This document shows, piece by piece, positions 41,844-44,850 of a stretch of 44,850 nucleotides of DNA (positions are counted from its first letter, which is position 1; the number at the start of each line of letters is the position of its first letter). The DNA is from Symbiodinium natans (lineage: Eukaryota; Sar; Dinophyceae; Suessiales; Symbiodiniaceae): contig CAJNDS010002076.1 of NCBI GenBank assembly GCA_905221605.1, positions 656,463 to 701,312 of the forward strand, written 5' to 3'. The position numbers and the translations under genes are program-made. Under the pieces are notes generated by a model. It did not search any database. It saw only the letters and a list, made by a program, of their open reading frames with translations, and was not told where the DNA came from.

Positions 41844-42467
41844 CAGGTTCTTGTAGGACCTGATTCTTGTTTGCTTGAGCCGCCCTTTCTGTCGGCAGTT
41901 GAGTCGCAAAATGGCGCACTAGCAGCACAGAAAGCAGAGGGTTTGAGAGCCATGTTCAGACATCTCTTTGTTGTTCTGGCACATACTCGTCCAATCGCCC
42001 CGCCGCAAGCTTCGTTTCAGGTTTTAAGTTACTGTTGCTTTTCCTTTTATCTGTACCATACGCGAGCTTCAATATTTAGCCTAATCCCGATTGGCCCTAT
42101 AGGCCCTGGACCCCAAACCTAAATTCTGCAACCAAAATGCGGCACTCATCAAGAAGCGAAGGTAGCGGGCTGAAATAGAAATAGAATGTATGCGACATCA
42201 ACCTGTGCTTCTGTAAATGCGGTTGGATGCCAAAAGGTCGCCACATAAATCCAGCAGAGAAAGCCCACTGACAGCACCACCATAGGTCACCACCAAACAG
42301 CAGCAAAATGCCTACTGCAACCAGGGTCGCCCACTACGCGGGCCCAGTCGAAAATGAGGCCGAGCGCGCCTCCCAATCAAATTCCCAGCCAGCCACCTTA
42401 AGCCTTAAGCGACACCAGCCAGCACATTCATCACCACACTCTCGGGCAGGGCAAACCCGAGAGCCCC

Positions 42468-42942
42468 TTGAAGGGGTCAGCCCCGTATGTTGTCCTTCTC
42501 GGGGTGAGGACACCCTCCGCAGCGTCCGGCTCAGCATTTACAATGTCCCCATCCGCTCCTGCAGAGCCTCTACTGCTTCCGTCACCAAGGTTTGAGCAGC
42601 CGCTGCCTAAGCCGCCTTCAAAGCCTTCTTCCTCTGTCTTTGCTGCGACGCTTGGCCCTGGCCGCCTCGCGCCTCTCCTCCTCACTTTTTGCCACAACGG
42701 CCTCGGGGGCCGCAGGGTCTCTGGCAGTCTCACCTCGGACCGTGCTCGGAGCAGCCTCCGCGGGTCTCATGAGGACAGAGACGACCGCTGCTGCGCGGAC
42801 CGCTGCTGCCACGAGGGCCGTTGGGTCCGGCGCAGCCATTGCTCCTATAGCTGAAGCACCGCAGGAAACCTACGGGGGGAACCTACCTCAGCTTGCAATC
42901 GCTCGAGGGGATGTCGCTCGGACGCTTTTTCTTATCGTGTGA
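42468..42942. CDS. GC-rich coding-like segment, strand ambiguous
   Basis: Both strands carry open frames. The minus strand reads VVAKSEEERREAARAKRRSK, a charged helix with strong coding character. The plus strand reads SLLRRLALAASRLSSSLFAT, like an organelle-targeting presequence. I favour the minus strand for 42618-42760, but no splice model was found. Confidence 0.35.
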
Positions 42943-42959
42943 AGTGCCAGCCCAAAAGG

Positions 42960-43390
42960 TCCAAGCTGCGCGATAGTTGCTCAAGATAATACATTGAGGG
43001 TTTAGGGGAATTGCTACAACAAAAGTATTACTAGTAGAAAAGATATGAAAAGTAATAATCATGTGTTTTGAGGGTCCTGAAAAGCAAGTTCAGTTGGGTA
43101 AAGGATCCTAGCCGGAGAGAGAAACGGCAACTGTGCGTACAGGCCGCGTCTTTGTCATATGGGTTCTACATAGTTCAAAGAACGATAACAATACAGATGA
43201 TACTAGTGTCATTTGAATAATATCTTACTGGCTAGAATATGAGTAGCTATTTTACAAATAATAATAGCAATAACGGTACACCATAATAGTAGCAGTTGCG
43301 CTGAGGCGATGCTGTAGCACTGGTCAGTGCACATGCGACGCAAGGTGCCATTGCCCTCGAACCCTTGTACCCCATGATGCCATGAATTTC
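42960..43390. other. AT-rich intergenic region upstream of the secreted ORF
   Basis: No gene. It is rich in AATAATA-type words and is the likely upstream region of the gene at 43461; no defined promoter element was recognised. Confidence 0.5.
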
Positions 43391-43460
43391 CGCGTTGACT
43401 TGTTGCTGCTTGTTTGGTTCAAGCATCATAACTGTCTGTCCAATTCGTCATTGCGCCAAG

Positions 43461-43775
43461 ATGAGGGTCGCAGCGTTCATCACCATGCTCTTGATCCAGG
43501 CGACGGCAGTGCGACAAGGAGCAGTGACAAAGGCCACCGAGCATATTATTCTCAAGCATGAAAGGGCTGAGGACGAGGAGACTTATTCACCTTGCTGCGC
43601 CTGTCAGCTTTCATCAAACTTTGCGAAGGCCACCTTGGGCATATGCAAGAAGAACGGCGGCAGAGGCACCGCACGTTGGTGCGATTCTGACTGCACAACT
43701 AATCGGAAGGGTTGGACGTGCTGGCCGAGGAAGATGAATGAACAGGGAGAGTTTACAGAAAACTGCCTAGACTGA
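43461..43775 (+). CDS. Small secreted cysteine-rich protein, intronless
   Basis: A 104-residue ORF whose ATG at 43461 starts MRVAAFITMLLIQATAVRQG, a good signal peptide with cleavage near residues 17-19; the in-frame ATG at 43395 would add a cysteine-rich extension and is less likely. The mature part has eight cysteines in a fixed pattern: SPCCACQ, GICKK, WCDSDC, WTCW and ENCLD. An acidic/basic propeptide-like stretch (KHERAEDEETY) precedes the cysteine domain. Eight cysteines suggest four disulphides. I do not recognise the family and assign no function. Confidence 0.65.
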   Translation: MRVAAFITMLLIQATAVRQGAVTKATEHIILKHERAEDEETYSPCCACQLSSNFAKATLGICKKNGGRGTARWCDSDCTTNRKGWTCWPRKMNEQGEFTENCLD

Positions 43776-43889
43776 GCGGTGCGATGCGTCGCAAAAGGGC
43801 GAAGCTGCTACGAAGTTTCACAGCATGACAGAACTCATGAAGTGAGGTATCAACAATCCGGTCCTGCTCACGACAAAACACTTTTCAGG

Positions 43890-44055
43890 CCAATGACAGT
43901 GTGAAAGCATAGTCATTATATAGTCAAAAGCATTGCTGCTACTATAACAGTCGTGGCAGCAGTGATAGTTGTAATCGTAGTCGTAATCATGATACAAGAG
44001 TGGTCAAAGCAATCATAATAGTTTTTTTATCAGATCAGCGTGTGGGGGGCGCAAT
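43890..44055. other. AT-rich intergenic stretch
   Basis: AT-rich with scattered GTAATCGTAGTCGTAATC trinucleotide-like repeats near 43970-43990. No gene. Confidence 0.5.
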
Positions 44056-44190
44056 GTACAAACAACGTGCAAACAACGCACAAACAACGAATAACGCACA
44101 AACAGCCTACAAACAACGCGCAAGCGACGCACAAACAACCTACAAACACCGCGCACACAATGCACTCAACGCATGCAACGCATCCAAGGC
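44056..44190 (+). repeat. Degenerate short tandem repeat (ACAAACAACG)
   Basis: A dozen imperfect copies of ACAAACAACGCAC-type units of 10-14 bp that decay towards 44180. The ORFs across it are repeat artefacts. Confidence 0.85.
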
Positions 44191-44194
44191 AAGC

Positions 44195-44850
44195 GTGGGC
44201 ATAGTGGGCCAGAAAGAGCCACCAAGACCCGGGGGTACGATTTGTCACGGAGAAGGATAAGAGTGGGCCAGAAAGAGCCACCGAGACCCGGGCGTAGGAT
44301 TTGTTGTGGATATGAGTCGGCCAGAAAGAGCCTTGTTATGGATAAGGGTGAAAATATGCTAGAAAGAGTCTTGTTATGGATAAGAGTGAGCCAGAAAGAG
44401 CAAAGAGTCACCAAGACCCGGGGGTACGATTTGTTACGGATAAGAGTGGGCTAGAAAGAGCCACCAAGACCCGGGGGTACGATTTGTTATGCATAAGAAT
44501 GGGTCAGAAAGAGCCTTGTTATGGATAAGAGTGGGGCCAGACCCGGGGGTACGATGTGTTACGGGTAAGAGTGGGCCAGAAAGAGCCACCAAGACCCGGG
44601 GGTACGATTTGTTACGGATAAGAGTGGGCCAGAAAGAGCCACCAAGACCCGGGGGTACGATTTGTTCCGGATAAGGGTGGACCAGAAAGAGCCACTCGGG
44701 GTACGATTTGTTACGGATAAGAGTGAGCTACCGAGACCCGGGGGTAAGAATGGGCGAGAAAGAGCCTTGTTAAGAGTGGGCCAAAAAGAGTCACCAAAAC
44801 CCAGGGGTACGATTTGTTACGGATAAGAGTGGGCATAGTGGGCCAGAAAG
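44195..44850 (+). repeat. 53-bp tandem array running off the window
   Basis: The basic unit is about 53 bp, containing GTGGGCCAGAAAGAGCCACC and AAGACCCGGGGGTACGATTT. Shorter variants that skip the CCCGGGGGTACGA part (AGAGCCTTGTTATGGATAAG) are interspersed. The array continues past the window end. The ORFs across it are repeat artefacts. Confidence 0.95.

Noticed and set aside
44000-44674. ORFs encoding repeated RVGQKEPPRPG-type peptides
   Set aside because: They arise from the 53-bp tandem array, whose length is not a multiple of 3 and whose frame changes between units.

Overview
The window looks like nuclear DNA of a dinoflagellate, most likely a Symbiodiniaceae-type genome; this is inferred from gene style, not from a marker gene. 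Supporting points: coding sequence is scattered as exons of about 50-100 bp separated by introns of several hundred bp; splice donors include GC as well as GT; ankyrin-type exons abound; TTTAGGG-like degenerate tracts recur; there are secreted CC-motif cysteine-rich proteins and a TIR-like membrane protein of a style typical of dinoflagellates. No rRNA, tRNA, CRISPR or bacterial operon was seen. Most long uninterrupted reading frames here are chance; real genes had to be read from short exons with matching splice sites and phases.

Layout. 1-2.9 kb: nearly empty, one possible exon. 2.95-14.9 kb: plus-strand ankyrin-repeat exons (about 21 listed), possibly one very long gene or two, with a secreted cysteine-rich ORF at 10.9 kb between the two exon groups and a 350-bp GT/CG Z-DNA-prone tract in an intron. 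15.4-15.9 kb: telomere-like repeats running into a roughly 290-bp G-tract. 16.4-21.3 kb: a minus-strand multi-exon gene (two exon pairs join in phase), with weaker plus-strand candidate exons inside it. 21.5-24.5 kb: a 112-bp tandem array with higher-order variant order, interrupted by a 490-bp AT-rich insertion flanked by a 3-bp duplication. 25-27 kb: one candidate exon and decaying repeats. 27.0-29.2 kb: a plus-strand gene of unknown function with charged helical exons. 31.1-34.5 kb: coding fragments on the plus strand with very short gaps (33 and 13 bp) between them, and an ankyrin-like exon. 35.5-37.5 kb: the best gene model, a four-exon N-acylated TIR-like protein with transmembrane segments, apparently frameshifted near its 3' end. 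39.0-41.8 kb: a multi-pass membrane protein with distant HTTM-like features. 43.5 kb: an intronless small secreted cysteine-rich protein. 44.0-44.85 kb: short tandem repeats, ending in a 53-bp array that runs off the window.

The genes do not form an evident pathway. The recurring themes are ankyrin scaffolds, membrane/TIR-like signalling proteins and secreted cysteine-rich proteins. The strongest leads are the TIR-like domain split by a membrane hairpin, its intron bounded by an 11-bp direct repeat (introner-like), and the interrupted 112-bp satellite.
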